A stretch of 64,000 bases of DNA from a virus (IMGVR_UViG_3300022074_000013:1-64000); one strand, 5' to 3'; shown: positions 1-8,484, counted from the stretch's first letter. Notes: generated from the letters alone by a model not told the origin. Program-made: numbers and translations.

Positions 1-501
1 ATCCTTAGCGGCAAGTATTCTTGTTTTCTGCTCTTCTCTTTCTTTTTCCGCTTGTTTGAGCGCTTCGGTTGCGTTGTTAAGAGCTTGACCTTGGAGACGT
101 GATTGTTTCTCTTTTAAAGCTGCAATCTCTATATCTTTTTTACCAAGGTCATTGTTTTTCTTTTCCGCAGTTGCTAATCTATCAGCACGTGCTTTCTGTG
201 CTTTAGCTAATTGTTCTTCTAACTGTTGGGTTGTTTCCGAAACTTTTTTAAATTCAGCAAAATCGATATTACCCAGTTGTCCTTCGCCAGACTTCAATCC
301 GTCTGCTACTTTAGTAAGGGTGTCTCTCATTTTTTGAGCTGCGAGTGCACCCTTAAAGGAATCTCTTGAAGAGTTTCTAAAGTTAGCTGCTGTTAGAGCA
401 ACCTCTTTATTACTATCCGCAAGAGAATCTACAACCTGTTTAAATGCTGGTTTAAGAGTCTTTGCGGCCTCTTCTAACTGTTTATCGATTTCGTTTGCCA
501 T
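1..501 (-). CDS. Tape-measure-like coiled-coil tail protein, N-terminal part (partial)
   Basis: The reading frame starts at the ATG at 501 and stays open to the left edge, giving 167 residues. The visible part is strongly charged, rich in Ala, Glu, Lys and Gln, and looks like long coiled coil, with no enzyme motif. A gene of this kind lying after a baseplate-hub/tail-chaperone gene (gp26 and its extension) is what is expected of a tail length determinator (T4 gp29 role), but this is inferred from position and composition. It could also be another long structural coiled-coil protein. The start is four bases from the stop of the upstream membrane-protein gene, so the two are translated together. 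Confidence 0.55.
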   Translation of the reverse strand, partial: MANEIDKQLEEAAKTLKPAFKQVVDSLADSNKEVALTAANFRNSSRDSFKGALAAQKMRDTLTKVADGLKSGEGQLGNIDFAEFKKVSETTQQLEEQLAKAQKARADRLATAEKKNNDLGKKDIEIAALKEKQSRLQGQALNNATEALKQAEKEREEQKTRILAAKD

Positions 502-505
502 TTAA

Positions 506-892
506 TTATTTCTTATTGTTATCAGAGTCATGTTCTTTAGCTGCACTGTTTACATATAGTCCAAACCATGCCGCCCCAGCACCAACTAAGATACTGATAA
601 GACCCGATTGTTCCATGGTAGGTGCTTCTAAATCTAGGAACCACATAACAACGTAGTAAATTAAGAATATGTAAACACTTAGAAATGCTCTAGGCCATAT
701 TCTCCATGAGTCAACTGCTTTAGCAGCGAAAATCCATTTCTGCCAAGGGTTTGCTCTATCGTTGTGGGTTAATTCAAAAATCTCTTGTTTAAGAGCATTG
801 TTTTCGGTGACCATTTCCATAAACTTACTTAAGTCTATTTCAACTTCATTACGACTCATGTCACCACTGAATTTTTCTCTATCTTCTGCCAT
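506..892 (-). CDS. Small two-helix membrane protein, holin-like
   Basis: A 128-residue protein with a charged N-terminal half (about residues 1-60, probably coiled coil) and two hydrophobic segments near the C-terminus (about residues 75-95 and 102-120), ending in a charged tail. This layout resembles phage holins of the three-TM family and related tail-associated membrane proteins, but no diagnostic motif lets me name it. I chose the ATG at 892 rather than the one at 925: AAGGAGA stands six to seven bases upstream of 892 on the minus strand, while nothing comparable precedes 925. The gene sits between the gp26 extension (stop at 894) and the tape-measure-like gene, an odd place for a lysis gene. 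Confidence 0.7.
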   Translation of the reverse strand: MAEDREKFSGDMSRNEVEIDLSKFMEMVTENNALKQEIFELTHNDRANPWQKWIFAAKAVDSWRIWPRAFLSVYIFLIYYVVMWFLDLEAPTMEQSGLISILVGAGAAWFGLYVNSAAKEHDSDNNKK

Positions 893-893
893 G

Positions 894-1097
894 TTATCTC
901 CTTTGATTATATTTGGCTTGTTCATTCTTCTGCCGTTCCTGTTCTTCTTTTAGGAACTGCAATAACAGCATAATATAAATCTCCCTTTCCCATGGCATCA
1001 TATTTTCAAGTTCTTCCAAACTGTAGTTATGATGTTGCATCAACTGAAAGTTTGTATTGTAATAATTCAATACAGACTCATGCGAAAGGCATACTAA
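894..1097 (-). CDS. -1 frame extension of gp26 (putative frameshifted tail assembly chaperone)
   Basis: This open frame of 67 codons follows gp26 in the -1 frame and has no convincing start of its own. The only internal ATG (21 codons in) lacks a ribosome binding site, and no GTG is in frame before it. Reading can enter from gp26 by a -1 slip on an eight-T run directly before the gp26 stop, giving a 305-residue fusion. The extension carries a compact acidic/aromatic motif (residues about 24-45: NYSLEELENMMPWEREIY) and a basic, Gln/Glu-rich tail. The arrangement copies the G/GT tail assembly chaperone pair of lambda-type phages, which also lies ahead of the tape measure gene. The frame and run are seen; the frameshift is inference. 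Confidence 0.6.
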   Translation of the reverse strand, partial: LVCLSHESVLNYYNTNFQLMQHHNYSLEELENMMPWEREIYIMLLLQFLKEEQERQKNEQAKYNQRR

Positions 1098-1810
1098 AAA
1101 AAACTTTGTAGGCCCTCCAAGGTTCTACTTTGTTCTTTTCCACATGTGTTACATTTGTAACTCGCATCATAAAAAATCTTTGGCATATCATCAAAATATT
1201 CACCTAGTTTTTCAATCTGTGGGAAAGTTAAGTTATCCACAAATTCACTAAGTTCTTTCTTTGATACGTCATCTGCATCATATACAGATTCACTATCAAA
1301 TATTTCAGTGATACATGCCTTCAACATTTCAATAGGTTGTTGGTTGGAATCAATCTTTTGAACGTCTTCCATAAGATTCCAATCGGGATATCTTAACACA
1401 ACACCTAGTTCATCGGTAATCATAATTCTAGGTTCTACACCTTTTGGTTTACTACACTGTACTTCATCTAGATTTACAGTGACTTCACCACTGCCATTAC
1501 ACTCTGCTTCTTGACAAGTTAGATTAAGTTTAACTGTTTCACCTACTGATACTGCTCTAATTTTAATGAACAGATATTCAATGTCAAACATAGGAAGTTT
1601 TTCAACGTCCAACCATTCGTTTTCACTGAATGATGTTACTGCCTTAATCATTTGCTTTATAGAAGCAAGTGACCGACTTTGGTCTTCACCCTCTTTCGCA
1701 ATTACTAAAACCTTTTGTTCCTTAACAAGAAACGGTCTAAATGTTACTTCACGTCCGTCACTTGGCAAGGCGCACTTATAAGTAGGTGCACTTTGTATTG
1801 GTAATGCCAT
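1094..1810 (-). CDS. 26: gp26-like baseplate hub / tail assembly protein
   Basis: A 238-residue protein resembling the T4 baseplate protein family (T4 gp26, 208 residues). After a short N-terminal strand it has a helical segment. Two Cys pairs follow: CQEAEC near residue 104 and CNTC near residue 218. They look like halves of a zinc-binding site. It ends in Ser-Phe-Phe on the T-run that precedes the stop. In T4, gp26 is a hub protein; in siphophages the equivalent protein is a chaperone that coats the tape measure. The start has GAGGAAA a few bases upstream. It lies 26 bases after the tube-initiator-like gene and appears co-transcribed with it. Confidence 0.75.
   Translation of the reverse strand: MALPIQSAPTYKCALPSDGREVTFRPFLVKEQKVLVIAKEGEDQSRSLASIKQMIKAVTSFSENEWLDVEKLPMFDIEYLFIKIRAVSVGETVKLNLTCQEAECNGSGEVTVNLDEVQCSKPKGVEPRIMITDELGVVLRYPDWNLMEDVQKIDSNQQPIEMLKACITEIFDSESVYDADDVSKKELSEFVDNLTFPQIEKLGEYFDDMPKIFYDASYKCNTCGKEQSRTLEGLQSFF
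1096..1103 (-). other. Eight-T slippery run, candidate -1 frameshift site
   Basis: On the minus strand the gp26 codons AGT TTT TTT are followed at once by the stop TAG, giving eight consecutive T. A tRNA pair on TTT TTT can slip back one base and re-pair perfectly, and the next codons in the -1 frame are open for 67 residues. I did not find an obvious stimulatory hairpin just downstream, but did not fold the region rigorously. Confidence 0.55.
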
Positions 1811-1835
1811 AATTTATTTCCTCAAATAATAAAAA

Positions 1836-2585
1836 TTAACCGCCACTACCGAATACATTGTTAACCTTACCAAGGTTAGTATCCAGTGAAGTCAGTTTTC
1901 CAAGAAGTTTATCACCTTTGCCACCAAATCTAGAAGCGACTGATAGTCCTTCCATGACAGCATTAAGTGCTCTCCTTCCTTTATTTAGTCCTGATAGTTC
2001 AGGTGGTTGAGTATATTCTACTTCCCACCCTCGATATGCAATGGTGCACCCAAACTTCAATATACTATCAGGAGAGTTTGAGTCTAATGCCATTGCATCA
2101 AAAGCTTTTGGATAACATTCATATAACTTATATTTCAATGCAGAGTTACCGTCAATCCTGTATTGTGTTATATCAACTTGTCCTATGTAATCATTGTAGT
2201 ATGCAAAGGTAGGTTGTAATTGACTACCTTCACCAGCAGTGTATACTAAAGACTGCCATGCTTCGATTATTAATCTGTCAGCGAATGTTTGGTCGCAGAA
2301 AAAAGAGAACGTAGTTTCACCACCGTCATTTACTGCGTGAGGCATTTGTCTCTTTTGTCCATATTCTGACCATGGAGTTGATTCAATTGTTCTGCCTGGC
2401 AATGAAGCAGAGTCACAACGTAACCCCTCTAAAGATAATCCCTGCGGGCCAAAAAAGTCTGCTTGGAATCTATTTGTTCTTGCACCTGTATCAAAGTTTG
2501 CTTTGAACTTATCGATTGCAGTTCCTTTGTCGTTCCCACTTAAAAAGTTGGAAACACCTTGTTTTACTAAATCTCTTAATGCCAT
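1836..2585 (-). CDS. 54: Tail-tube-fold protein, probable gp54-type tube initiator
   Basis: A 249-residue protein whose first 130 residues look like the phage tube fold: a TNRFQADFFGP strand near residue 37, a SLPG turn near residue 61, and the TPWSEYG segment typical of T4-like tube and initiator proteins. It is longer than the true tail tube encoded at 46433 (165 residues) and lies with baseplate genes, so a role as the platform on which the tube polymerises (T4 gp54, 320 residues) fits best. A second tube-like paralogue is the alternative. Its ATG overlaps the stop of the gene upstream (2585), which suggests coupled translation. Confidence 0.6.
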   Translation of the reverse strand: MALRDLVKQGVSNFLSGNDKGTAIDKFKANFDTGARTNRFQADFFGPQGLSLEGLRCDSASLPGRTIESTPWSEYGQKRQMPHAVNDGGETTFSFFCDQTFADRLIIEAWQSLVYTAGEGSQLQPTFAYYNDYIGQVDITQYRIDGNSALKYKLYECYPKAFDAMALDSNSPDSILKFGCTIAYRGWEVEYTQPPELSGLNKGRRALNAVMEGLSVASRFGGKGDKLLGKLTSLDTNLGKVNNVFGSGG

Positions 2586-3136
2586 TAAATTCTTCCTAGT
2601 GATTCTGAATATACTGTGTTTGCATTCACGTTAAATTTCGTTGTTGGTAACATGGATATTAAATCATAATACTGAGAGTCTACTTTCTTTATGTAACTCT
2701 TAAAGAATCCATATTGATATTGTTTTACACATGGTTTTGCCCACCTTAGTTTTCCGACTGACTTCACCAATTTATAATTGATATCAAATACACCGTCTGA
2801 AGCATACTCATACATAGCGTCCAGTAATCTAATTCTATATCTTGGTGCTAAGTAATGTAGGTTCAAACCCATGAAACCTGTTTTATATCTCTTAATAGGA
2901 ATGCATAAAGGAAAGTAGTCCCAATATGGGAGTTTGTCCTGTGTCTTTGCGTCATAAAAGAACATATACATTTGCCCTAGTTGAAGCGCTCCCTCAGTAT
3001 CAAATTCGTCCATTAAGGAAGTAGACCGCACTCTTATTTGTCTTAAATTGTTACGGAACCAGTTCATGGATTCGATACTTCTTGCTCTTAGTTCAGCAGG
3101 TTTCTCGTTTTGTAAATCGTCCAATAGTTGTCCCAT
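2585..3136 (-). CDS. Conserved T4-like structural or assembly protein, function unknown
   Basis: A 183-residue soluble protein rich in aromatic and basic residues. The middle (about residues 55-100) is a dense aromatic block including FFYDAKTQDKLPYWDYFP and GFMGLNLHYLAPRYR; the rest is mostly helical with several Lys/Arg clusters. I have the impression of a family common in marine T4-like phages next to gene 4, but I cannot name it with confidence. Position between gp4 and a tube initiator suggests a role in head completion or head-tail assembly. There is no signal peptide or membrane segment. Confidence 0.6.
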   Translation of the reverse strand: MGQLLDDLQNEKPAELRARSIESMNWFRNNLRQIRVRSTSLMDEFDTEGALQLGQMYMFFYDAKTQDKLPYWDYFPLCIPIKRYKTGFMGLNLHYLAPRYRIRLLDAMYEYASDGVFDINYKLVKSVGKLRWAKPCVKQYQYGFFKSYIKKVDSQYYDLISMLPTTKFNVNANTVYSESLGRI

Positions 3137-3152
3137 ACAACTATTTATGCAT

Positions 3153-3587
3153 TTAAGTCAAATGGTCTTCCGTTAATATCCTAAATTTTAATCTTCTTTC
3201 TTTGCAGTATAATTCAGCTGCTTTGAACTTTGCCTGATTGACTGCATATGTCTGTGCTTCCATAAGATATCTTTTGGAAACTCTATGTTCAGGTTTCTTT
3301 GGCGGTTTAAGTTGTTTTTTTGGTTTGACTTCTATGATTTCCCGTACAGTTTGTCCCGAAGCATTCACATACTTAATGTAAAAGTCGGGAAAGTATCTGT
3401 GAGGTCTTCTATCAAGAGGTGATATGTAAGGAATGACTACTTCTTCCGAACCCCATTCAATGATATTAGGGTTTGAATCAGCGTAGACCATGAATCTTCT
3501 TTCCCATAAAGACCTATAAAAGATTTTTGTAGGGTTTCCTTTGTATTTTTTATAGTTCTTCGGTTTAAACTTGCCACTGTAAGACAT
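3153..3587 (-). CDS. 4: Head completion protein gp4
   Basis: 144 residues from the chosen start, against 150 for T4 gp4. The N-terminus (SGKFKPKNYKKYKG), the YRSLWERRF segment and HRYFPDFYIK followed by IIEVKPKKQ are typical of this family. The D of FPDFY plus the E and K of EVKPK form a PD-(D/E)XK nuclease-like core. T4 gp4 completes filled heads before tail joining. I chose the ATG at 3587, which begins MSYSGKF as in relatives; an in-frame ATG lies six codons further upstream at 3605. The gene is the first of the minus-strand group and is divergent from gp48. Confidence 0.88.
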   Translation of the reverse strand: MSYSGKFKPKNYKKYKGNPTKIFYRSLWERRFMVYADSNPNIIEWGSEEVVIPYISPLDRRPHRYFPDFYIKYVNASGQTVREIIEVKPKKQLKPPKKPEHRVSKRYLMEAQTYAVNQAKFKAAELYCKERRLKFRILTEDHLT

Positions 3588-3592
3588 AAATA
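3585..3592 (+). promoter_or_regulatory. Late promoter box CATAAATA for gp48
   Basis: One mismatch to the T4 late consensus TATAAATA. By T4 spacing transcription would begin near 3598, leaving a leader of about 32 bases before the ATG at 3630. The box lies over the start codon of the divergent gp4 gene. Confidence 0.6.
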
Positions 3593-3629
3593 GATATATT
3601 ACCAATTAATTATTAAGACGAAGGTATTT

Positions 3630-4721
3630 ATGGCAATAGGCAAATTATTAGACAAAGTCAACCAAGCAAAGTCCGCTGTAGAATCTGTAAAAGGTATCAA
3701 GACCAAACTTAAGAACTTAGACAAGACAACTGTTCTTGACCAGTTAGGAGAACAAGCAGAAGAAGCTAAAAGAACTTTAGAGAAGAGACGGTCTTCTTTA
3801 GAGAAAAATCTTGATGCAAGAAATAAAGGTAAGTCAATTGCAAAATCGACACCTTCAACTGCAGATATAGATTTAATTTATCCACTGTATGACCAACTAG
3901 ACAACTACATTCTTTTTCAAACTAGGGCACGTGAAGCAAGAGACGGAAAGAATGGGGAAAACCTACTATCGAAAAAGAATCTAGAAATAGCATTGTATGT
4001 TAAACCCGAACATTTAGCAAGTAACTTTACTGTTAACTATAAGACTCAAGGATTCGGTGCTGGTATTCGTGGTCTTGCAGATATGTTTGACGGTGGAGAA
4101 TCAGGAAACTTTTTTGGTGACGGGGGTGACCTAGAACAGTTCGGTGCAGAAGTCAAAAATGTAGCAGGAGCTGCTATAAACAAACTTATGAATTCTGCCA
4201 CAGGAGATTTCATGAACATGAATGCTGGACGAGCAGTTAATCCAATGGAAGAACAATTGTTGGAAGGCATTGGATTCCGTTCTTTCTCATTCCAATATGA
4301 ATTCTATCCACGTTCAGAAGAAGAAGCAGATATGGTACAACAGATTATGTACTATTTCAGAACTGCAATGTTACCTGATACATATGGTAGTGCAGAGACA
4401 ACAGAAAACGAAAACTTCTTTAACTATCCAAACGTGTTTGACGTATCATTTGATGGCCCAATCAAAAAAAGACTAGACGGATTTATGCCTATGGTTTGTA
4501 CTGGTTGCGATATCCAACACGGAGATACAGAATTAGGATTCTTTGAAAACGGACAACCAACAAAGTCTGCTATGAAGTTAGACTTTACAGAAATCAAAAT
4601 TGTTACTCAAGAGAACTTCCAAAAGATTTCTCCAATTGGTCAAGGCACAGGAGATGGGGGTCAACCTATTACTGGTACTGACTACAGTATTCGTGATAGA
4701 CAGACAAGGGGTGACGGATAA
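3630..4721 (+). CDS. 48: Baseplate tail tube cap gp48
   Basis: 363 residues, almost the same as T4 gp48 (364). The first 70 residues are helical and charged. A LysM-free tube-like body follows, with FRSFSFQYEFYPRSEEEADMV near residue 215 and a C-terminal strand region (KLDFTEIKIV). gp48 closes the top of the baseplate dome and starts the tail tube together with gp54. The gene leads a tight plus-strand operon: its TAA overlaps the ATG of gp53 at 4721. Confidence 0.88.
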   Translation: MAIGKLLDKVNQAKSAVESVKGIKTKLKNLDKTTVLDQLGEQAEEAKRTLEKRRSSLEKNLDARNKGKSIAKSTPSTADIDLIYPLYDQLDNYILFQTRAREARDGKNGENLLSKKNLEIALYVKPEHLASNFTVNYKTQGFGAGIRGLADMFDGGESGNFFGDGGDLEQFGAEVKNVAGAAINKLMNSATGDFMNMNAGRAVNPMEEQLLEGIGFRSFSFQYEFYPRSEEEADMVQQIMYYFRTAMLPDTYGSAETTENENFFNYPNVFDVSFDGPIKKRLDGFMPMVCTGCDIQHGDTELGFFENGQPTKSAMKLDFTEIKIVTQENFQKISPIGQGTGDGGQPITGTDYSIRDRQTRGDG

Positions 4722-5455
4722 TGGCAAACGAACTATTTAAGAATTTTCCCGAAGTAAGATACACACTTAGTAATGGAAAGATTGTTACAATCAAAGACTT
4801 CTTTCGTAAAGCAAAGTTAGAAGGCACACAACTTAATCAAGTAATCGATTACACAGTCTATGAACTACAAGAAGGTGAAAGACCTGATATAGTTGCAAGT
4901 AAACTATATGGTAATGGTGATTTACACTGGACATTATTCCTTGCAAATGACATTACTAATTACTACGATTGGCATATGGATACTTCTACATTTGAAAATT
5001 ATATGAAATCTACATATCCTGGCCAATTTTTAGTTGCGTCTACGAGTACGGACATAGTATCTTCTACTTCTAAATTTTTAATTGGTGAAGACATAACTCA
5101 AGGAACACGTAAAGGTAAAATTTTAAAAGTTGACCCAACTTACAATAGAATTTTAGTAGAAACAACAAACGGCCAAAAATTTGTGGCCAACCAAGCGGTT
5201 ACGGGTGCGAGTAGCACTAAGGTATTTACACCTAGCAGTGTAGCAAACGGAGTAGACGGTGTTGCATATTACTATGACCCTGATGCAATCGACAAAGAAT
5301 TTAGATACAATAATAATAGTACAGGAACCTATCAACCAAGAACGTATTACGAAAAAGAATACGAAGACAACGAAGCGAGAAGAAAGATAAAAGTTATCAA
5401 ACCTGAGTTCATACGAAGAGTGGTATCTGAGTTTGAACGTGTAATGAGTGTATAA
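4721..5455 (+). CDS. 53: Baseplate wedge protein gp53
   Basis: 244 residues against 196 in T4. It has the gp53 signature: a LysM-like stretch (ERPDIVASKLYGNGDLHWTLFLAND) near residues 53-77 followed by NYYDW. A segment of about 60 residues (roughly 110-175) containing GEDITQGTRKGKILKVD looks like an inserted small beta domain of the kind found in fibre and baseplate proteins of marine phages. gp53 fastens wedges together around the hub. The start overlaps the gp48 stop and the stop overlaps the next ATG. Confidence 0.9.
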   Translation: MANELFKNFPEVRYTLSNGKIVTIKDFFRKAKLEGTQLNQVIDYTVYELQEGERPDIVASKLYGNGDLHWTLFLANDITNYYDWHMDTSTFENYMKSTYPGQFLVASTSTDIVSSTSKFLIGEDITQGTRKGKILKVDPTYNRILVETTNGQKFVANQAVTGASSTKVFTPSSVANGVDGVAYYYDPDAIDKEFRYNNNSTGTYQPRTYYEKEYEDNEARRKIKVIKPEFIRRVVSEFERVMSV

Positions 5456-6936
5456 TGTCTGAAAAGAAAAACATGCAGGGTGGTGTATTCACCATTGACG
5501 CAATTAATCTAGTAAACCAAGAAGGCGAGTCTGTAGACATACAGGGTCTTGTTTTATCTTTTCGTCTTTACGAAAGTATTTACAATAAGTTTGTTACAGG
5601 TGATATTAGTATTATAGACGGTCTTGACCTGTTAAAGAATTTTAAGATTACAGGTGACGAATATATACGTATTGCAGTCAAACAAATTGAAGGTATGGGA
5701 GAAGAAGCTCCCAAAGAGTTTACCGTAGACAGAGATTTAAAAGTCTACAAAATAACTGCAGTTAACAGAGTAGACCAATCAACCCAATCCTATGTTTTAA
5801 AGGTATGTGACCCACGCATGTTTACTGCTAGAAATACTAGAGTGTCTAGAGTCATGCGTGGTTCATATGATAAAATGTTGCAGAATGTTTTAATCAATGA
5901 AGGACATATGGAAACAGAAGAGTTTGTTCATTGGGAAGATACTAAACCTGAAAATCAACAAATGGTTGTACCTAACTGGACTATCGATAAGTTTATAGAC
6001 TTTACAGTTAACAATGCAGATAAAGGACTAGAAGAAAAAGCAGTATACAAAAATGGTATGTTCTTTTATCAAACACTAAACGGTGGTTTTACTTTTAAAT
6101 CAATCGATTCAATGTTTCAAGAAGAGTTTCCCCTTACATTCTCATATGGTTCAAGACAAGCAGATACAGAAACTGCAGACGTAGACGCAAATGCTGACGG
6201 TGGTGTTAATACTATTATTGAAGATATACAAATACCACAAAGAGCAGATACATTAAGAGGAATGGTTGGTGGTGCATATGCGTCAACACAAATAACATAT
6301 GACCCGATAAGAAAAGTAGACGAAGTAGACCTGTATTCTATAAATGACTTGTTTGAAAGGAATGCAGAAAACCATTTATCAGGGTTTCCGTTAATTAGAA
6401 CGGGTGGTCAAAATGAAGTATTTGAAAAAGTCTTTACAACAGAAAATGTAACGGACGCAAAAGTTTCTCCGCCAGTTACAGAAAAAGACGTTGACGCAAA
6501 TCTAGGTTACAAGTATGATTCGTTGAAAATTTATGATACTAAAATGGTGCATTCTTTTGACAATGCAGATAAGTTAGATACCGAAGAATCATTTAAAGGT
6601 TGGTCTGCTAAAGTCGATGCTGGTAAATTAGAACGTAGGGCAATGTTAGAGATTCTACAACAAAACAGAATCATAATCACAATACCTATGAGAACAGATT
6701 TAAATGTAGGTACAATTATTAAATTAGATATACCACCACCGCAATCTTCAACAGGTGGTGTAGATATCTCAGATAAAATGAACGACAATAGATATTTGAT
6801 TACAGACATATGTATTAATGGTATCCCTGCTGATAAGGTAGGGAAATGTTTTGTCGAGTGCGTGAAAGAAAGTTATGCTAAGAAGATTGCAGACTATACA
6901 CCATTAGATAATACAGCAGCTCCGAGGGAAGTATGA
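5455..6936 (+). CDS. 27: Baseplate hub protein, gp27-like
   Basis: 493 residues with a hub-type beta organisation. The N-terminal part (VDIQGLVLSFRLYESIYNK near residue 27) matches the barrel region of T4 gp27-like hubs, which form the trimeric cylinder holding the gp5 spike. The middle includes a FIDFTVNNAD helix and a strand-rich part ending in VGTIIKLDIPPP, similar to the fold that seats gp5. It is about 100 residues longer than T4 gp27 (391). I rely on length, fold impression and position just before gp5; sequence similarity to T4 itself is weak. Confidence 0.65.
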   Translation: MSEKKNMQGGVFTIDAINLVNQEGESVDIQGLVLSFRLYESIYNKFVTGDISIIDGLDLLKNFKITGDEYIRIAVKQIEGMGEEAPKEFTVDRDLKVYKITAVNRVDQSTQSYVLKVCDPRMFTARNTRVSRVMRGSYDKMLQNVLINEGHMETEEFVHWEDTKPENQQMVVPNWTIDKFIDFTVNNADKGLEEKAVYKNGMFFYQTLNGGFTFKSIDSMFQEEFPLTFSYGSRQADTETADVDANADGGVNTIIEDIQIPQRADTLRGMVGGAYASTQITYDPIRKVDEVDLYSINDLFERNAENHLSGFPLIRTGGQNEVFEKVFTTENVTDAKVSPPVTEKDVDANLGYKYDSLKIYDTKMVHSFDNADKLDTEESFKGWSAKVDAGKLERRAMLEILQQNRIIITIPMRTDLNVGTIIKLDIPPPQSSTGGVDISDKMNDNRYLITDICINGIPADKVGKCFVECVKESYAKKIADYTPLDNTAAPREV

Positions 6937-7172
6937 TAATTAGATTTCTAAAAGCACTTAAAAATTGGGTAGACCCAAACCATTGGGCAAACAAAATAGG
7001 TGAAAAGAGTGGTGCATATGATAAGGCACGAAACAGTAAACTCAGACAATGGGTAGACAGTTTGGAAGGTTGGCAATGGTGGGCATGGCAATTAGGCCCA
7101 TGTCTATTAGTATTCATATTATTAGAGTTGGGTTTAAATCAACTTGGTATGACAATGTTACCTTGGAGATAA
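6933..7172 (+). CDS. Small membrane-anchored protein between hub and spike genes
   Basis: 79 residues. It starts in an ATGA overlap with the hub gene. The N-terminal half is basic and Trp-rich, and one hydrophobic helix (about residues 53-73, beginning LGPCLLVFILLELGL) is near the C-terminus. I do not recognise a family. A membrane protein made from the hub/spike operon could help anchor baseplate assembly to the inner membrane (T4 baseplates are membrane associated during assembly) or act in lysis; neither is shown. The next ATG follows the stop after one base. Confidence 0.65.
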   Translation: MIIRFLKALKNWVDPNHWANKIGEKSGAYDKARNSKLRQWVDSLEGWQWWAWQLGPCLLVFILLELGLNQLGMTMLPWR

Positions 7173-7173
7173 A

Positions 7174-8484
7174 ATGAAATTTTGGTACGGGATAGTAGAA
7201 GACAGACAAGACCCATTAAAGATTGGCCGTGTGCGTGTGCGTGTACACGGAGTACATACTCATATCAAAGACCAAATCTCAACACCTGATTTACCATGGG
7301 CGCAAGTATTACTTCCAACAACAGAAGCAGGACTCTCAGGATTCGGAAAAGGTAACGGTCTCGTAGAAGGGTCTACGGTATTCGGTTTTTGGAGAGACGA
7401 AAACTATATGCAAGACCCAGTGGTTCTTGGTGTAGCAGCTGGAATGCCTGCACAGGGTTCTCGTATTACAATCAAAGACGAATTGATACAAAGAAAGATT
7501 GAAGACGGATTCAATGACCCAAGACGATTAACAATAGCAGACTATGCTGAGACGCCAGACGGTGAAACACCTACACACGATAGGACTAGAAGTTTTGGAT
7601 TGACTACTGCATTAGATACCGCACCAAAACACGTCAAGTCTCTCACGCTGAACTATGACGGAACAGGTTCAACAATAGAAGAAGTAGAACTTACCAAAGA
7701 TGATTTACCTTACTATCCAAGATACTATGACGCTTCAGATTTAAATGATAACACAACAGGTATCGCAACATATACACATAGAAGTTTTACAAAAGTTGTA
7801 GACGATAAAGTTGAGAATCTAAAACACATAAACACAAAAGAAATCTTTACAGACAATACAAAGAAAAGAGTAGTAGACGAGGAATGGGCATTCCCAGTAT
7901 CACCTGCTAAACCAGTATATCCATATAACAAATCCATGACTACAGAGTCAGGACATATCGTTGAGATAGACGATACTCTTGGTGTAGAAAGAATGGCAAT
8001 CGAACATAGAAGTGGAACGTTCCATGAGATACACCCTGATGGTTCAGAGGTAACTAGAATTGTAAATGATAATTATACTGTAGTTGCAAAAGACAATAAA
8101 CTAATTGTCGGTGGTAACGTAGACGTGTCTGTCGAAAAGGGTAATGTTAGAATCGCAGTAGCGACAGGTAATGCAGATATCTACGTAGCAGGACATACAG
8201 ATTTAATGGTAGACGGAAACGTAAATGCAAGTATAGGCGGAACACTAAATGCAGACGTGGTTGGTAATACAACATTCACTTCACCCGAAACACTTATGAC
8301 TACAAATTTAACAGTTGACGGTACAGTACATGTTACTAAAACAACACATTCAGTTGGTGACGTATCAACAGACGCTGGAAACGCACCGACTCTTGCGACT
8401 CATGTACACAAATCAACTTCTAAAGATACAGGTGTTGGTGCTAATGCTGGTGTTCAAACAGATACCACAATTCCTGATGCATAA
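7174..8484 (+). CDS. 5: Baseplate central spike gp5, without lysozyme domain
   Basis: 436 residues against 575 in T4. The N-terminal OB-fold (residues 1-95) shows the hallmarks VEDRQDPLKIGRVRVRV and LPWAQVLLP, and GSTVFGFWRDE. The lysozyme domain of T4 gp5 is absent; residues 100-265 are an unrelated linker or domain. From about residue 280 the short strands repeating every 8-10 residues form the triple-stranded beta-helix needle. Near the C-terminus THVHK, with Gly-containing repeats after it, resembles the HxH iron-binding tip of P2-type spikes. So the tip may be built in rather than supplied by a separate PAAR protein. Confidence 0.88.
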   Translation: MKFWYGIVEDRQDPLKIGRVRVRVHGVHTHIKDQISTPDLPWAQVLLPTTEAGLSGFGKGNGLVEGSTVFGFWRDENYMQDPVVLGVAAGMPAQGSRITIKDELIQRKIEDGFNDPRRLTIADYAETPDGETPTHDRTRSFGLTTALDTAPKHVKSLTLNYDGTGSTIEEVELTKDDLPYYPRYYDASDLNDNTTGIATYTHRSFTKVVDDKVENLKHINTKEIFTDNTKKRVVDEEWAFPVSPAKPVYPYNKSMTTESGHIVEIDDTLGVERMAIEHRSGTFHEIHPDGSEVTRIVNDNYTVVAKDNKLIVGGNVDVSVEKGNVRIAVATGNADIYVAGHTDLMVDGNVNASIGGTLNADVVGNTTFTSPETLMTTNLTVDGTVHVTKTTHSVGDVSTDAGNAPTLATHVHKSTSKDTGVGANAGVQTDTTIPDA

